A DNA stretch of 64,000 bases from positions 2,852,001 to 2,916,000 of the forward strand of contig NZ_LT629702.1 in assembly GCF_900103345.1 (NCBI RefSeq), written 5' to 3'. The notes beneath the pieces were generated by a model. It made no database searches and was not told the DNA's origin. It was given only the letters and a program-made list of their open reading frames with translations. Origin of the DNA: Pseudomonas azotoformans (lineage in GTDB: Bacteria; Pseudomonadota; Gammaproteobacteria; Pseudomonadales; Pseudomonadaceae). Each line of letters begins with the position of its first letter. Within the stretch, counting starts at the first letter, position 1. The position numbers were made by a program, and so were the translations under genes. Below are positions 1-9,137 of this stretch, piece after piece.

Positions 1-488
1 TTGAGGATCGCCGCCACCTTGTCGATGATGGTGAACGCCTGGTCACTGGGCAACGCATCCGCACTGGCGAACAGCAGGCTGGAATTGAGTTCGATCTCCA
101 CCCACAGCTCATTACCGCGCACCGTCATCTGGTTGGAACTGATCAGGTCGCCAAACGCCGCGCTGATGTCGTCGGCGATGCTTTTCAGCGGGTCGCTGGT
201 GCCGCCCACGCCGGCAGCGGTTTCATCGCTGTCGTTGACCAGCGGCTTGGCCGGGGTCACGGTCTTGGGCCGTTCTTCACCGATGGGAATCGGCTTGAGC
301 GCACGGTCGGCATCGTTGAACACGCCGATCAGCGCCTGGGAAATGACTTTGTACTTGCCTTCGTTGATCGACGAGATGGAGTACATCACCACGAAAAACG
401 CGAACAGCAGGGTGATGAAGTCTGCATAGGACACCAGCCACCGCTCGTGGTTGACGTGTTCTTCAGGCTCGCGACGGCGACGGCTCAC
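1..488 (-). CDS. motD: MotD, second-stator flagellar motor protein (partial, C-terminus outside window)
   Basis: This is the B-type subunit of the MotCD stator, which anchors to peptidoglycan and conducts protons with MotC. Only about 162 N-terminal residues are in the window. A basic N-terminus is followed by one membrane helix containing WLVSYADFITLLFAFF, in which D23 is the conserved proton-binding aspartate. The start is taken as GTG at 488 because AGGGAG lies about 7 nt upstream and no ATG is available in frame. The OmpA-like peptidoglycan-binding domain lies mainly beyond the window edge. It follows motC, separated by a REP palindrome, so the pair may share an mRNA with the repeat inside it. 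Confidence 0.93.
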   Translation of the reverse strand, partial: MSRRRREPEEHVNHERWLVSYADFITLLFAFFVVMYSISSINEGKYKVISQALIGVFNDADRALKPIPIGEERPKTVTPAKPLVNDSDETAAGVGGTSDPLKSIADDISAAFGDLISSNQMTVRGNELWVEIELNSSLLFASADALPSDQAFTIIDKVAAIL

Positions 489-517
489 AAGCAACTCCCT
501 GGACAAAACGCATCCCC

Positions 518-617
518 TGTAGGAGCGAGCTTGCTCGCGAAAAACCCGAGAACACCACGGGGTATCAGGCAACCCGCGTTATCGTTGGCGATTTTCGCGA
601 GCAAGCTCGCTCCTACA
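518..617. repeat. REP-type inverted repeat pair between motC and motD
   Basis: A roughly 25-bp arm beginning TGTAGGAGCGAGCTTGCTCG is repeated in inverted orientation at the other end, separated by about 50 bp. The core GAGCnnGCTTGCTCGCGA is the same as in the other REP pairs of this window. Position between two cotranscribed genes suggests a transcript-stabilising or partial-termination role, which is inference. Confidence 0.85.
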
Positions 618-630
618 AGGTGCATGTTCA

Positions 631-1371
631 TCAATCCATGAAGCCCTGGAGCTTCAATTCGATGGAACGCGGGTTCTCGCCCTCGGCGATCGACAGGATG
701 CCTTCGAGCAGCATCTCGCGATAACGCGACTGGCGCATGGCAATCGACTTGAGTTTGCTCGCCACCGGCAACAGCACCAGGTTGGCACTGGCCACGCCGT
801 AGATGGTCGCGACGAACGCCACGGCAATGCCGCTGCCCAGTTGCGATGGATCGGCGAGGTTGCCCATCACGTGGATCAGGCCCATCACCGCACCGATGAT
901 GCCGATGGTCGGCGCGTAGCCCCCCATGCTTTCGTAGACTTTGGCGGCGTTGATATCGCGGCTTTCCTGGGTGTAGAAATCCACTTCAAGAATGCTGCGG
1001 ATCGCTTCCGGTTCGGCGCCGTCCACCAGCAATTGCAGGCCTTTGCGTGCGTAGCTGTCGGGCTCGGCATCGGCCACGCCTTCCAGGCCCAGCAGGCCTT
1101 CCTTGCGTGCGGTGAGGCTCCAGTTGACCACGCGGTCGATGCCGCCCGGCAGGTCCACGCGTGGCGGGAAAATGATCCATATCAGAATCTGCATGGCGCG
1201 CTTGAACGAGCTCATGGGCGATTGCAACAACGCCGCGCCCACGGTGCCGCCGATCACGATCAGGGCGGCCGGGCCGTTGGCCAGGGCGCCGAGGTGCCCG
1301 CCTTCGAGGTAGTTGCCGCCGATGATCGCGACAAACGCCATGATGATGCCGATCAGGCTCAGTACATCCAT
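631..1371 (-). CDS. motC: MotC, second-stator flagellar motor protein (MotA family)
   Basis: This 246-residue integral membrane protein is the A-type subunit of the MotCD stator, the additional proton-driven stator of pseudomonads. Four hydrophobic segments are seen, two N-terminal and two C-terminal, with a cytoplasmic loop between them. The loop carries R89 and E97, aligning with the MotA charged residues that contact FliG, and P154 in GGYAPTIGIIGAVMG corresponds to the conserved MotA loop proline. Its start codon abuts the stop of cheB, so it belongs to the cheYZAB-motCD transcript. MotC versus MotA is decided by context next to motD and cheB. Confidence 0.95.
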   Translation of the reverse strand: MDVLSLIGIIMAFVAIIGGNYLEGGHLGALANGPAALIVIGGTVGAALLQSPMSSFKRAMQILIWIIFPPRVDLPGGIDRVVNWSLTARKEGLLGLEGVADAEPDSYARKGLQLLVDGAEPEAIRSILEVDFYTQESRDINAAKVYESMGGYAPTIGIIGAVMGLIHVMGNLADPSQLGSGIAVAFVATIYGVASANLVLLPVASKLKSIAMRQSRYREMLLEGILSIAEGENPRSIELKLQGFMD

Positions 1372-2501
1372 CAGAGGCAGGCCTCCACCAGATGCTTGCC
1401 GATGTCGTCCAGGCTGTAGACGGCGTCGGCCAGGCCCGCCTTGACGATGGCCATGGGCATGCCATAGATCACGCAGCTGGCTTCGTCCTGGGCCCAGATA
1501 GCGCTGCCGCCCTGCTTGAGCAGGCGTGCACCTTCACGGCCATCGGCGCCCATGCCGGTGAGCACCACCGCCAGAACTTTGTCACCGTAGGACTTGGCTG
1601 CCGAACCGAAGGTGATATCCACGCACGGCTTGTAATTCAGGCGTTCGTCGCCTGGCAGGATTTTGATCGCGCCACGGCCGTCGACCATCATCTGCTTGCC
1701 ACCGGGGGCCAGCAGCGCCAGGCCAGGGCGCAGGATGTCGCCATCCTCGGCTTCCTTGACGCTGATGCGGCACAGCTTGTCCAGGCGCTCGGCGAAGGCC
1801 TTGGTGAACGCCGCCGGCATGTGCTGGATCAACACGATCGGCGCCGGGAAGTTGGCCGGCAGTTGGGTCAACACGCGTTGCAGCGCAACCGGGCCACCCG
1901 TGGAGGTGCCGATGGCGACCAGCTTGTAGGCCTTGCGCTTGGGTGCGGGCGAATGAGCCGACGCCGGCGCGGCTGTACGCACAGGCGCAGGTGCCACGGG
2001 ACGGGCCACCGGTGCTGGCGCAGGACGCCCGAACGAGGTCGTCGGAACCGCTGCGGGCGCAGGTGCAGGCGTCGGCGTAGGCGTGCTGAACAGGCTGCGA
2101 CGGTTACTGCGCGAAATGCTGTGCACCTTCTCGCACAGCATCTGCTTGACCTTCTCGGGGTTGCGCGAGATGTCTTCGAAATTCTTCGGCAGGAAGTCCA
2201 CCGCGCCAGCGTCCAGCGCATCCAGGGTGACCCGGGCGCCTTCGTGCGTCAGCGAGGAAAACATCAGGACCGGGGTCGGGCAGCGTTGCATGATGTGCCG
2301 GACTGCCGTGATGCCATCCATCATCGGCATCTCGTAGTCCATGGTGATCACGTCCGGTTTCAACGCAATGGCTTGATCAATCGCCTCTTTGCCGTTGGTG
2401 GCCGTGCCGACCACCTGGATCGTTGGATCGGCGGAAAGAATTTCCGAGACGCGGCGGCGGAAGAAACCCGAATCGTCCACCACCAGGACCTTGACTGCCA
2501 T
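1371..2501 (-). CDS. cheB: CheB, chemotaxis glutamate methylesterase/deamidase
   Basis: This 376-residue protein removes methyl groups from receptor glutamates for adaptation. An N-terminal receiver domain (about 1-120) has acidic pocket D9/D10 and phospho-acceptor D55 in [11 protein letters not shown] Pro/Ala-rich linker of about 60 residues follows. The C-terminal methylesterase domain carries the Ser of IGTSTGGP, the His of [10 protein letters not shown] and the Asp of GMGADGREG. The ATG beginning [10 protein letters not shown] is preferred over an in-frame GTG nine codons upstream because the receiver fold starts there. It lies between cheA and motC in a compact operon. Confidence 0.96.
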   Translation of the reverse strand: MAVKVLVVDDSGFFRRRVSEILSADPTIQVVGTATNGKEAIDQAIALKPDVITMDYEMPMMDGITAVRHIMQRCPTPVLMFSSLTHEGARVTLDALDAGAVDFLPKNFEDISRNPEKVKQMLCEKVHSISRSNRRSLFSTPTPTPAPAPAAVPTTSFGRPAPAPVARPVAPAPVRTAAPASAHSPAPKRKAYKLVAIGTSTGGPVALQRVLTQLPANFPAPIVLIQHMPAAFTKAFAERLDKLCRISVKEAEDGDILRPGLALLAPGGKQMMVDGRGAIKILPGDERLNYKPCVDITFGSAAKSYGDKVLAVVLTGMGADGREGARLLKQGGSAIWAQDEASCVIYGMPMAIVKAGLADAVYSLDDIGKHLVEACL

Positions 2502-2549
2502 AAACACTCCGTTAGGCGGGGCGGGCACTACCGCCCTGCCCCACCAGAA

Positions 2550-4769
2550 TCAAATACGCCGAGCGGCGTAACGCTTGAGCATGCTCGGAACATCGAGAAT
2601 CAGCGCGATCCGACCGTCACCGGTGATGGTCGCACCCGACATGCCCGGGGTTCCCTGCAGCATTTTGCCCAAAGGCTTGATGACCACTTCTTCCTGGCCA
2701 ACCAGTTGATCGACGACAAAGCCGATGCGCTGGGTGCCCACGGACAGAATCACCACATGGCCTTCGCGCTGCTCTTCGTGGGCAGCCGAAGCCACCAGCC
2801 AGCGCTTGAGGTAGAACAGCGGCAACGCCTTGTCGCGCACGATCACCACTTCCTGGCCGTCCACCACGTTGGTGCGCGACAGATCGAGGTGGAAGATTTC
2901 GTTGACGTTGACCAGCGGGAAGGCGAACGCCTGGTTGCCCAGCATCACCATCAGGGTCGGCATGATCGCCAGGGTCAACGGCACCTTGATGACGATCTTC
3001 GAGCCCTGGCCCTTGGTCGAGTAGATGTTGATCGAGCCGTTGAGCTGGCTGATCTTGGTCTTCACCACGTCCATGCCGACGCCACGGCCGGACACGTCGG
3101 AAATCTCGGTCTTGGTCGAGAAACCCGGGGCGAAGATCAGGTTGTAGCACTCGGTGTCGGTCAGGCGGTCGGCGGCGTCCTTGTCCATCACGCCGCGCTT
3201 GACCGCAATGTTGCGCAATATGGTCGGGTCCATGCCTTTGCCGTCGTCAGTGATCGACAGCAGGATGTGATCGCCTTCTTGCTCCGCCGCCAGGATCACC
3301 TTGCCGCCACGGGACTTGCCCGAGGCTTCGCGTTCTTCCGGGGTTTCCACGCCGTGGTCGACAGCGTTGCGCACCAAGTGGACCAGCGGATCGGCCAGGG
3401 CCTCGACCAGGTTCTTGTCGAGGTCGGTTTCTTCGCCCACCAGTTCCAGGTTGATTTCTTTCTTCAGCTGACGCGCCAGGTCGCGGACCAGGCGCGGGAA
3501 GCGGCCGAAGACTTTCTTGATCGGCTGCATCCGCGTTTTCATCACGGCGGTCTGCAGGTCGGCGGTGACCACGTCAAGGTTCGACACGGCCTTTTGCATG
3601 GCTTCATCGCCGCTGCTAAGGCCCAGGCGCACCAGGCGGTTACGCACCAGTACCAGTTCGCCGACCATGTTCATGATGTCGTCCAGGCGCGCGGTATCAA
3701 CCCGCACGGTGGTTTCGGCTTCACTGGCAGGCTTCTCGGCGGCCGGGGCCGGGGCTGCGCGCGCTGGAGCAGGTGCGGCGGCCGGGGCCGGTGCTGACTT
3801 GGCAGCCGGTGCAGGTTTGGCGGCCGGGGCTGGCGCAGCGGCTTTGGCGGCGACCGGTGCAGCGGTCGCCACCGCAGCGGCCGGGGCCACTTCGCTGAAC
3901 TTGCCCTTGCCGTGCAACTCGTCCAGCAGGGATTCGAACTCGTGATCGGAGATCAGCCCATCGCCCGCAGGAGCGGCGCTGGCAGCAGCCGGTGCCGCAG
4001 CCGTGGCGGCGACTTCCGGCAAGGCGTCGGCCACGAAAGTGCCCTTGCCATGCAGTTGGTCGAGCAATGCTTCAAATTCATCATCGGTAATGTCGGTGCT
4101 GGTGCTGGCCGCCGGTGCATCCACAGCCGCAGCGGCAGGTGCCACGGCGTCGGCCGCGAACTGGCCCTTGCCATGCAACTGGTCGAGCAGCGATTCGAAC
4201 TCGGCGTCGGTGATGTCTTCGCTGGTCGGTGCAGCGACCGGCGCAGCCGGTGCTTCAGCCTCGGCCTTGACGGCACTGAGGGAGTTGAGCAGCTGTTCGA
4301 ACTCGCTGTCGGTCACATCCGGTTCGGCCTCAACCACAGGCTCCGGTGCGGCTTCAACCACCGGTGCGGCCGACGTGTCGGCAGGTTCCGCCAGGCGCGC
4401 CAGGGCGGCCAGCAGTTCCGGGGTGGCCGCCGTGATCGGTGCACGGTCGCGCACCTCGCTGAACATGCCGTTGACCGCATCCAGTGCTTCGAGAATCACG
4501 TCCATCAACTCCGAATCAACGTGACGCTCACCCTTGCGCAGGATGTCGAACACGTTCTCGGCGATGTGGCAGCACTCCACCAGCTCATGGAGCTGGAGGA
4601 AGCCGGCGCCCCCTTTTACAGTGTGAAAACCGCGAAAAATTGCATTGAGCAGGTTCGCATCATCCGGTCGGCTTTCCAGCTCGACCAGTTGTTCGGACAG
4701 TTGCTCTAAAATTTCGCCGGCCTCTACAAGGAAATCCTGAAGGATTTCTTCATCGGCGCCGAAGCTCAT
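2550..4769 (-). CDS. cheA: CheA, chemotaxis histidine kinase with repeated linker motifs
   Basis: This 739-residue kinase phosphorylates CheY and CheB in response to receptor arrays. The N-terminal Hpt (P1) domain carries H49 in FRGFHTVKGGAGF. Dimerisation (P3) begins near residue 355 at TVRVDTARLDDIM. The ATPase domain has the N-box HLVRNAVDHG and glycine boxes DDGKGMD and GRGVGMD, and a CheW-like domain closes the protein. Between P1 and P3 there is no obvious folded P2 domain. Instead a Pro/Ala-rich linker carries four copies (residues 151-166, 185-202, 226-243, 272-289) of a motif like DITDxEFExLLDxLHGKG. It lies directly downstream of cheZ (gap of 11 bp). Confidence 0.97.
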   Translation of the reverse strand: MSFGADEEILQDFLVEAGEILEQLSEQLVELESRPDDANLLNAIFRGFHTVKGGAGFLQLHELVECCHIAENVFDILRKGERHVDSELMDVILEALDAVNGMFSEVRDRAPITAATPELLAALARLAEPADTSAAPVVEAAPEPVVEAEPDVTDSEFEQLLNSLSAVKAEAEAPAAPVAAPTSEDITDAEFESLLDQLHGKGQFAADAVAPAAAAVDAPAASTSTDITDDEFEALLDQLHGKGTFVADALPEVAATAAAPAAASAAPAGDGLISDHEFESLLDELHGKGKFSEVAPAAAVATAAPVAAKAAAPAPAAKPAPAAKSAPAPAAAPAPARAAPAPAAEKPASEAETTVRVDTARLDDIMNMVGELVLVRNRLVRLGLSSGDEAMQKAVSNLDVVTADLQTAVMKTRMQPIKKVFGRFPRLVRDLARQLKKEINLELVGEETDLDKNLVEALADPLVHLVRNAVDHGVETPEEREASGKSRGGKVILAAEQEGDHILLSITDDGKGMDPTILRNIAVKRGVMDKDAADRLTDTECYNLIFAPGFSTKTEISDVSGRGVGMDVVKTKISQLNGSINIYSTKGQGSKIVIKVPLTLAIMPTLMVMLGNQAFAFPLVNVNEIFHLDLSRTNVVDGQEVVIVRDKALPLFYLKRWLVASAAHEEQREGHVVILSVGTQRIGFVVDQLVGQEEVVIKPLGKMLQGTPGMSGATITGDGRIALILDVPSMLKRYAARRI

Positions 4770-4780
4770 GTGGGTGCTCC

Positions 4781-5569
4781 TTAGAAGCCTAAACTGGATA
4801 ACAGGTCATCTACGTCATCCTGACCTGACACAACGTCTTCACGTTTATCGGCATGAATCTGCGGACCTTCACCCTTGGCGAGATGTTTTTGTGGATCTTT
4901 TTCCGAGAGGATCGCTTCGCGGTCATGTTCGATGCCGGCGAAACGGTCAACCTGGCCTGCCATAAGCACCAATTTGAGCAAGTTGCTTTCCACTTCGGTG
5001 ACCAACTGGGTCACACGCTTGATCACCTGACCGGTGAGGTCCTGGTAATCCTGGGCCAGCAGAATGTCGTTGAGGTTGCTGGAAACCGTGCGGTTTTCCT
5101 GCTCGCTGCGTGACAGGAAACCGTCAACCCGACGTGCCAACTCGCGAAACTCCTCAGCCCCCACTTCCCGGCGCATGAAGCGGCCCCAGTCGTGGCTCAG
5201 GGCCTGGGCTTCAGTGGCCATGCCGTTGACCAGGGGCGTGGCGTTTTCCACCAGGTCCATGGTGCGGTTGGCCGCCGCCTCAGTCAGCCTGACCACATAG
5301 GACAGGCGTTCGGTGGCATCGGTGATTTGCGAGATTTCTTCGGCCTGGGGCATATGCGGGTCAATCTGGAAATTGACGATCGCACTGTGCAGCTCGCGTG
5401 TGAGCTTGCCCACTTCCTGGTACAGGCCGCGGTCACGGGTCTGGTTGAGCTCATGGATTAACTGCACCGCGTCGCCGAACTGGCCTTTTTCAAGGCTGTC
5501 GACCAACTGGTGAGCATGCTTTTTCAGGGTCGACTCGAAGTCTCCCTGTGACGTTTCTTTATGCTCCAT
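4781..5569 (-). CDS. cheZ: CheZ, CheY-phosphate phosphatase
   Basis: This 262-residue protein dephosphorylates CheY-P and so resets the motor. Long helices predicted through the body fit the CheZ four-helix bundle. The active-site helix is visible as AQDYQDLTGQV around residues 172-182. The final residues, QDDVDDLLSSLGF, are the conserved C-terminal peptide that docks onto CheY. The gene sits between cheY and cheA in the usual Pseudomonas order cheY-cheZ-cheA-cheB. Confidence 0.96.
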   Translation of the reverse strand: MEHKETSQGDFESTLKKHAHQLVDSLEKGQFGDAVQLIHELNQTRDRGLYQEVGKLTRELHSAIVNFQIDPHMPQAEEISQITDATERLSYVVRLTEAAANRTMDLVENATPLVNGMATEAQALSHDWGRFMRREVGAEEFRELARRVDGFLSRSEQENRTVSSNLNDILLAQDYQDLTGQVIKRVTQLVTEVESNLLKLVLMAGQVDRFAGIEHDREAILSEKDPQKHLAKGEGPQIHADKREDVVSGQDDVDDLLSSLGF

Positions 5570-5587
5570 AGCTCCCCCGCGATGGCA

Positions 5588-5962
5588 TTAGCCGTGGATG
5601 CGTTCGAAGATTTTTTCGATCTTCTCTTTCAAGGCCAGTGCAGTGAATGGCTTGACCACGTAACCGTTGACCCCGGCTTGGGCGGCTTCGATGATCTGCT
5701 CACGCTTGGCTTCGGCGGTCACCATCAGCACAGGCAGGCTGCGCAGCTTTTCGTCAGCGCGCACGTGGCGCAGCAAGTCGATACCGGTCATGCCCGGCAT
5801 GTTCCAGTCTGTTACCAGAAAGTCGATACTCCCGCTGTTGAGGATCGGAATGGCCGTAATGCCGTCATCCGCCTCGACCGTGTTTGTGAACCCAAGGTCA
5901 CGCAACAGGTTTTTTATGATCCGCCGCATCGTTGAGAAGTCATCAACGATGAGGATTTTCAT
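5588..5962 (-). CDS. cheY: CheY, chemotaxis response regulator
   Basis: This 124-residue single receiver domain is phosphorylated by CheA and binds the flagellar switch. Acidic pocket residues D7/D8, phospho-acceptor D52 in [11 protein letters not shown], the switch threonine in MVTAEAK and the lysine in VVKPFT are all present. The start [10 protein letters not shown] matches the receiver boundary and gives the usual length; an in-frame ATG eight codons upstream is disfavoured. It is first in the cheYZAB-motCD series, 169 bp after fliA. Confidence 0.97.
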   Translation of the reverse strand: MKILIVDDFSTMRRIIKNLLRDLGFTNTVEADDGITAIPILNSGSIDFLVTDWNMPGMTGIDLLRHVRADEKLRSLPVLMVTAEAKREQIIEAAQAGVNGYVVKPFTALALKEKIEKIFERIHG

Positions 5963-6039
5963 GTTCTTGTCCAATTCGACCTCCAAGCAGTCTTAAACGC
6001 GCCCAGCACCTGGACACGCCATTTCAATCAACAGGCATT

Positions 6040-6131
6040 ACACAAAAAGGACTGCCGGGGGCACCACGGGTCGAACCCGCGAAGGCCGGTTGCCCTCGCG
6101 GTATCGTCTGCAGTGTCCCCACACTGCCTGT
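6040..6131 (-). other. fliA-cheY intergenic region with hairpins
   Basis: Immediately after the fliA stop, on the minus strand, lies a perfect 7-bp hairpin (GCAGTGT, CCCC loop, ACACTGC; 6110-6127). A GC-rich segment follows, containing CGGGTCGAACCCG (hairpin) and ending in a run of five T (minus strand) near 6055. This could be a leaky terminator separating fliA from the che genes. The GGGTTCGACCC element superficially resembles a tRNA T-arm but no tRNA can be folded. Confidence 0.45.
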
Positions 6132-6872
6132 TCAGCGCGCTCGCCACTCTCCCAAACGCCCCCGCAAGCGGGCTGCGCACTGGCTGTGCAACTGGCTGAC
6201 CCGCGATTCGCTGACACCCAGGACCTCACCGATTTCCTTGAGGTTCAGCTCTTCGTCGTAGTACAGCGCCAACACCAGCCGCTCACGCTCCGGCAAATTG
6301 GCAATCGCGTCCGCCAACGCCCCCTGGAAACGCTCATCTTCCAGGTCTCGCGATGGCTCCATATGAGCACTCGCGCCGTCCTCGTGCAGCCCTTCATGTT
6401 CGCCGTCCTGCAACAGGTCGTCGAAACTGAACAGGCGGCTGCCCAAGGTATCGTTCAAAATCCCGTAGTAATCGTCGAGACTCAATTGGAGTTCGGCCGC
6501 AACTTCGTGATCTTTAGCGTCGCGACCGGTTTTTGCTTCAATTGCGCGAATTGCGTCACTGACCATGCGTGTATTGCGGTGTACCGAACGCGGCGCCCAG
6601 TCACCCTTGCGCACTTCATCGAGCATCGCGCCACGGATACGGATGCCCGCATACGTCTCGAAACTTGCACCCTTGCTCGCGTCGTATTTGGTCGACACTT
6701 CGAGCAGGCCGATCATGCCCGCCTGGATCAGGTCTTCGACCTGGACGCTGGCGGGCAGGCGTGCCAGCAAGTGATAGGCAATGCGCTTGACCAAGGGCGC
6801 GTAGCGCTCGATCAACTCGCCCTGGCTGTCACGGGCAGACTTCTTGTACGCGTTGTAGCCGGTCGCGGTCAT
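6132..6872 (-). CDS. fliA: FliA, flagellar sigma-28 factor
   Basis: This 246-residue sigma factor directs RNA polymerase to late flagellar promoters such as that of fliC. Region 2 contains VEDLIQAGMIGLLEV, and region 4 the helix-turn-helix LKEIGEVLGVSESRVSQLHSQ split over the C-terminus. The start MTATGYNAYKK is chosen because it overlaps the fleN stop as ATGA (translational coupling) and matches family length; a longer reading frame runs back into fleN in another frame. It ends a flhA-flhF-fleN-fliA series. Activity should be limited by FlgM, encoded elsewhere. Confidence 0.97.
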   Translation of the reverse strand: MTATGYNAYKKSARDSQGELIERYAPLVKRIAYHLLARLPASVQVEDLIQAGMIGLLEVSTKYDASKGASFETYAGIRIRGAMLDEVRKGDWAPRSVHRNTRMVSDAIRAIEAKTGRDAKDHEVAAELQLSLDDYYGILNDTLGSRLFSFDDLLQDGEHEGLHEDGASAHMEPSRDLEDERFQGALADAIANLPERERLVLALYYDEELNLKEIGEVLGVSESRVSQLHSQCAARLRGRLGEWRAR

Positions 6873-7702
6873 AGCACGGGTCCTGCGCTCGTCTGATGCA
6901 CCAATCGCTCGACGAAAAACTCCAGATGCCCCCGGGGGTTGGCAGGCAACGGCCAGGTATCGACCTTCTGGGCAATAGCCTTGAACGCCAGTGCGCACTT
7001 GGAACGAGGGAACGCTTCGTAGACTGCACGCTGCTTTTGCACAGCCTTGCGCACACACTCGTCGTAGGGAACTGCGCCGACGTATTGTAAGGCGACATCG
7101 AGGAAACGATCCGTGACCTTGGTCAACTTGGCGAACAGGTTGCGCCCTTCCTGCGGGCTCTGGGCCATGTTGGCCAGGACGCGGAAGCGGTTCATGCCGT
7201 AGTCGCGGTTAAGCAGTTTGATCAGGGCGTAGGCGTCGGTGATCGAGGTGGGTTCATCGCAGACCACCAGCAACACTTCCTGCGCAGCGCGCACGAAGCT
7301 GACCACGGACTCGCCGATCCCGGCGGCGGTGTCGATCACCAGCACGTCGAGGTTGTCACCGATGTCACTGAAGGCCTGGATCAGCCCGGCATGCTGCGCC
7401 GGGCTCAGGTGCACCATGCTCTGGGTGCCGGAAGCGGCCGGGACGATGCGGATGCCCCCAGGCCCCTGCAGCAGCACATCGCGCAGCTCACAGCGGCCCT
7501 CGATCACATCGGCAAGGGTATGTTTGGGCGTCAGCCCCAGCAGAACGTCGACGTTCGCCAACCCCAGGTCAGCATCCAGCAGCATGACGCGACGGCCAAG
7601 CTCTGCCAGGGCCAGGGACAAATTCACTGACACGTTAGTTTTCCCGACGCCACCTTTGCCGCCGGTCACCGCGATCACCTGTACGGGATGCATGCTGCCC
7701 AT
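6869..7702 (-). CDS. fleN: FleN (FlhG/MinD-like), flagellar number regulator ATPase
   Basis: This 277-residue MinD/ParA-type ATPase limits the polar flagellar number by antagonising FleQ. The deviant Walker A motif GGKGGVGKT spans residues 14-22. Later motifs include LLDADLGLANVDVLLG and DTAAGIGESVVSF. The start MGSMHPVQV has a weak upstream GGTAA; the second ATG three codons downstream is an alternative. It lies between flhF and fliA and overlaps fliA by 4 nt. Confidence 0.96.
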   Translation of the reverse strand: MGSMHPVQVIAVTGGKGGVGKTNVSVNLSLALAELGRRVMLLDADLGLANVDVLLGLTPKHTLADVIEGRCELRDVLLQGPGGIRIVPAASGTQSMVHLSPAQHAGLIQAFSDIGDNLDVLVIDTAAGIGESVVSFVRAAQEVLLVVCDEPTSITDAYALIKLLNRDYGMNRFRVLANMAQSPQEGRNLFAKLTKVTDRFLDVALQYVGAVPYDECVRKAVQKQRAVYEAFPRSKCALAFKAIAQKVDTWPLPANPRGHLEFFVERLVHQTSAGPVL

Positions 7703-7808
7703 TTTATTTCTTTACCTTGTCTTGCTTAGACGCAGGCTACATGGCTTGGCCGCGTGAATCGCTTGCAGACCATCGATGTAGATACTTTTCACGGTGTTCA
7801 TACCGCCC

Positions 7809-9125
7809 TCAACCTACCCGCTTCGCCGGGTTGTGGTAGAGGTCGGCGAACATATCGGCCATCGCTTCCTCGCTAGGCTCGTCTTGCATTTGCACGCTGA
7901 CTGCACGGCTGACCAACTGATGACGGCGCGGCAGATGCAGATCATCCGGAATCCTCGGCCCGTCGGTCAGGTAGGCGACCGGCAATTCATGGCTGATGGC
8001 CAGGCTCAGCACCTCGCCCAGGCTCGCGGTTTCGTCGAGCTTGGTGAGGATGCAACCGGCCAGGCCGCAGCGCTTGTAACTATGATACGCAGCGGTAAGA
8101 ACCTGTTTCTGGCTGGTGGTTGCAAGCACCAGGTAATTTTTCGACTTGATGCCACGCCCGGCCAGGCTTTCCAACTGCATGCGCAAGGCCGGGTCGCTGG
8201 CTTGCAGGCCGGCGGTGTCGATCAGCACCACGCGCTTGCGCAGCAGCGGGTCGAGGGCGTTGGCCAGGGACTGGCCTGGGTCGACATGGGTCACCGACAC
8301 ATTGAGAATGCGGCCCAGGGTCTTGAGCTGCTCCTGGGCACCGATACGGTAGCTGTCCATGCTCACCAGCGCGATATTCTGAGCGCCGTACTTGAGCACG
8401 TAGCGCGCCGCCAGCTTGGCCAGAGTGGTGGTCTTGCCCATGCCGGCTGGGCCGACCATGGCGATCACGCCGCCCTCTTCCAGGGGCTCGATCTCCGGGG
8501 TGACGATCATCCGCGCCAGATGGGCCAGCAACATGCGCCAGGCCTGGCGAGGCTCTTCGATTTCGGTGGTCAGGGCCAGCAGGTCGCGGGACAACGGGCC
8601 GGACAGACCGATGCGTTGCAAGCGGCGCCACAGGTTGGCCTGTTGCGGCTTGCTGCCTTGCAACTGGTTCCAGGCCAGCGAACCCAATTGCACTTCGAGC
8701 AGTTCACGCAAACCGTTGAGCTCAAAGCGCATCGAGTCGAACACCCGCTGGTCAACCGCCGCTGCCGGGGCTGGCGCAGCGGGACGCGGCGGCTCTTTGA
8801 AGGTTGGCTCAACCAATGGCTCCGCGGCGGTCAGCGGCAGGCCGGCGAACAACTGGCGATTGGTGGTGGCATCGCTGTCGCCACGCATGCTCAGTTCAGC
8901 CTGGGCCGAAACAATCCGCGAAGCGGTCTTGCGCAGCTCGTCTTCGAGCTCCATGTTCGGCACGCGCGGCGCCAGGGCCGAAGGTGTGTAATCCAGGGCA
9001 GCCGTCAGCTCGACACCGCCGGCAATACGACGGTTGCCAATAATCGCAGCGTCGGCGCCCAGCTCATCACGAACCAGTTTCATGGCCTGACGCATATCGG
9101 CGGCGAAAAAACGCTTCACTTGCAT
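7809..9125 (-). CDS. flhF: FlhF, SRP-type GTPase for polar flagellar placement
   Basis: This 438-residue protein marks the pole for flagellar assembly. A basic N-terminal region and a Pro/Ala-rich linker (about residues 100-125) precede the NG GTPase core. The P-loop GPAGMGKT is at residues 225-232, followed by DSYRIGAQEQL, DTAG and TKLDE motifs typical of SRP GTPases. It starts 12 bp after the flhA stop, and fleN follows after 106 bp. The partner is FleN, whose interaction controls number and place of flagella. Confidence 0.97.
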   Translation of the reverse strand: MQVKRFFAADMRQAMKLVRDELGADAAIIGNRRIAGGVELTAALDYTPSALAPRVPNMELEDELRKTASRIVSAQAELSMRGDSDATTNRQLFAGLPLTAAEPLVEPTFKEPPRPAAPAPAAAVDQRVFDSMRFELNGLRELLEVQLGSLAWNQLQGSKPQQANLWRRLQRIGLSGPLSRDLLALTTEIEEPRQAWRMLLAHLARMIVTPEIEPLEEGGVIAMVGPAGMGKTTTLAKLAARYVLKYGAQNIALVSMDSYRIGAQEQLKTLGRILNVSVTHVDPGQSLANALDPLLRKRVVLIDTAGLQASDPALRMQLESLAGRGIKSKNYLVLATTSQKQVLTAAYHSYKRCGLAGCILTKLDETASLGEVLSLAISHELPVAYLTDGPRIPDDLHLPRRHQLVSRAVSVQMQDEPSEEAMADMFADLYHNPAKRVG

Positions 9126-9137
9126 AACCCACTACCC

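Noticed and set aside
1392..3797. Long open frame of about 800 codons on the plus strand opposite cheB and cheA
   Set aside because: It is antisense to two well-supported genes and rich in His/Arg/Gln, the pattern produced by GC-rich codons read backwards. There is no ribosome site.
6050..6100. Possible tRNA gene suggested by GGGTTCGACCC on the minus strand
   Set aside because: No acceptor stem, D-arm or anticodon arm can be folded, and the T-arm stem does not pair correctly over 5 bp.
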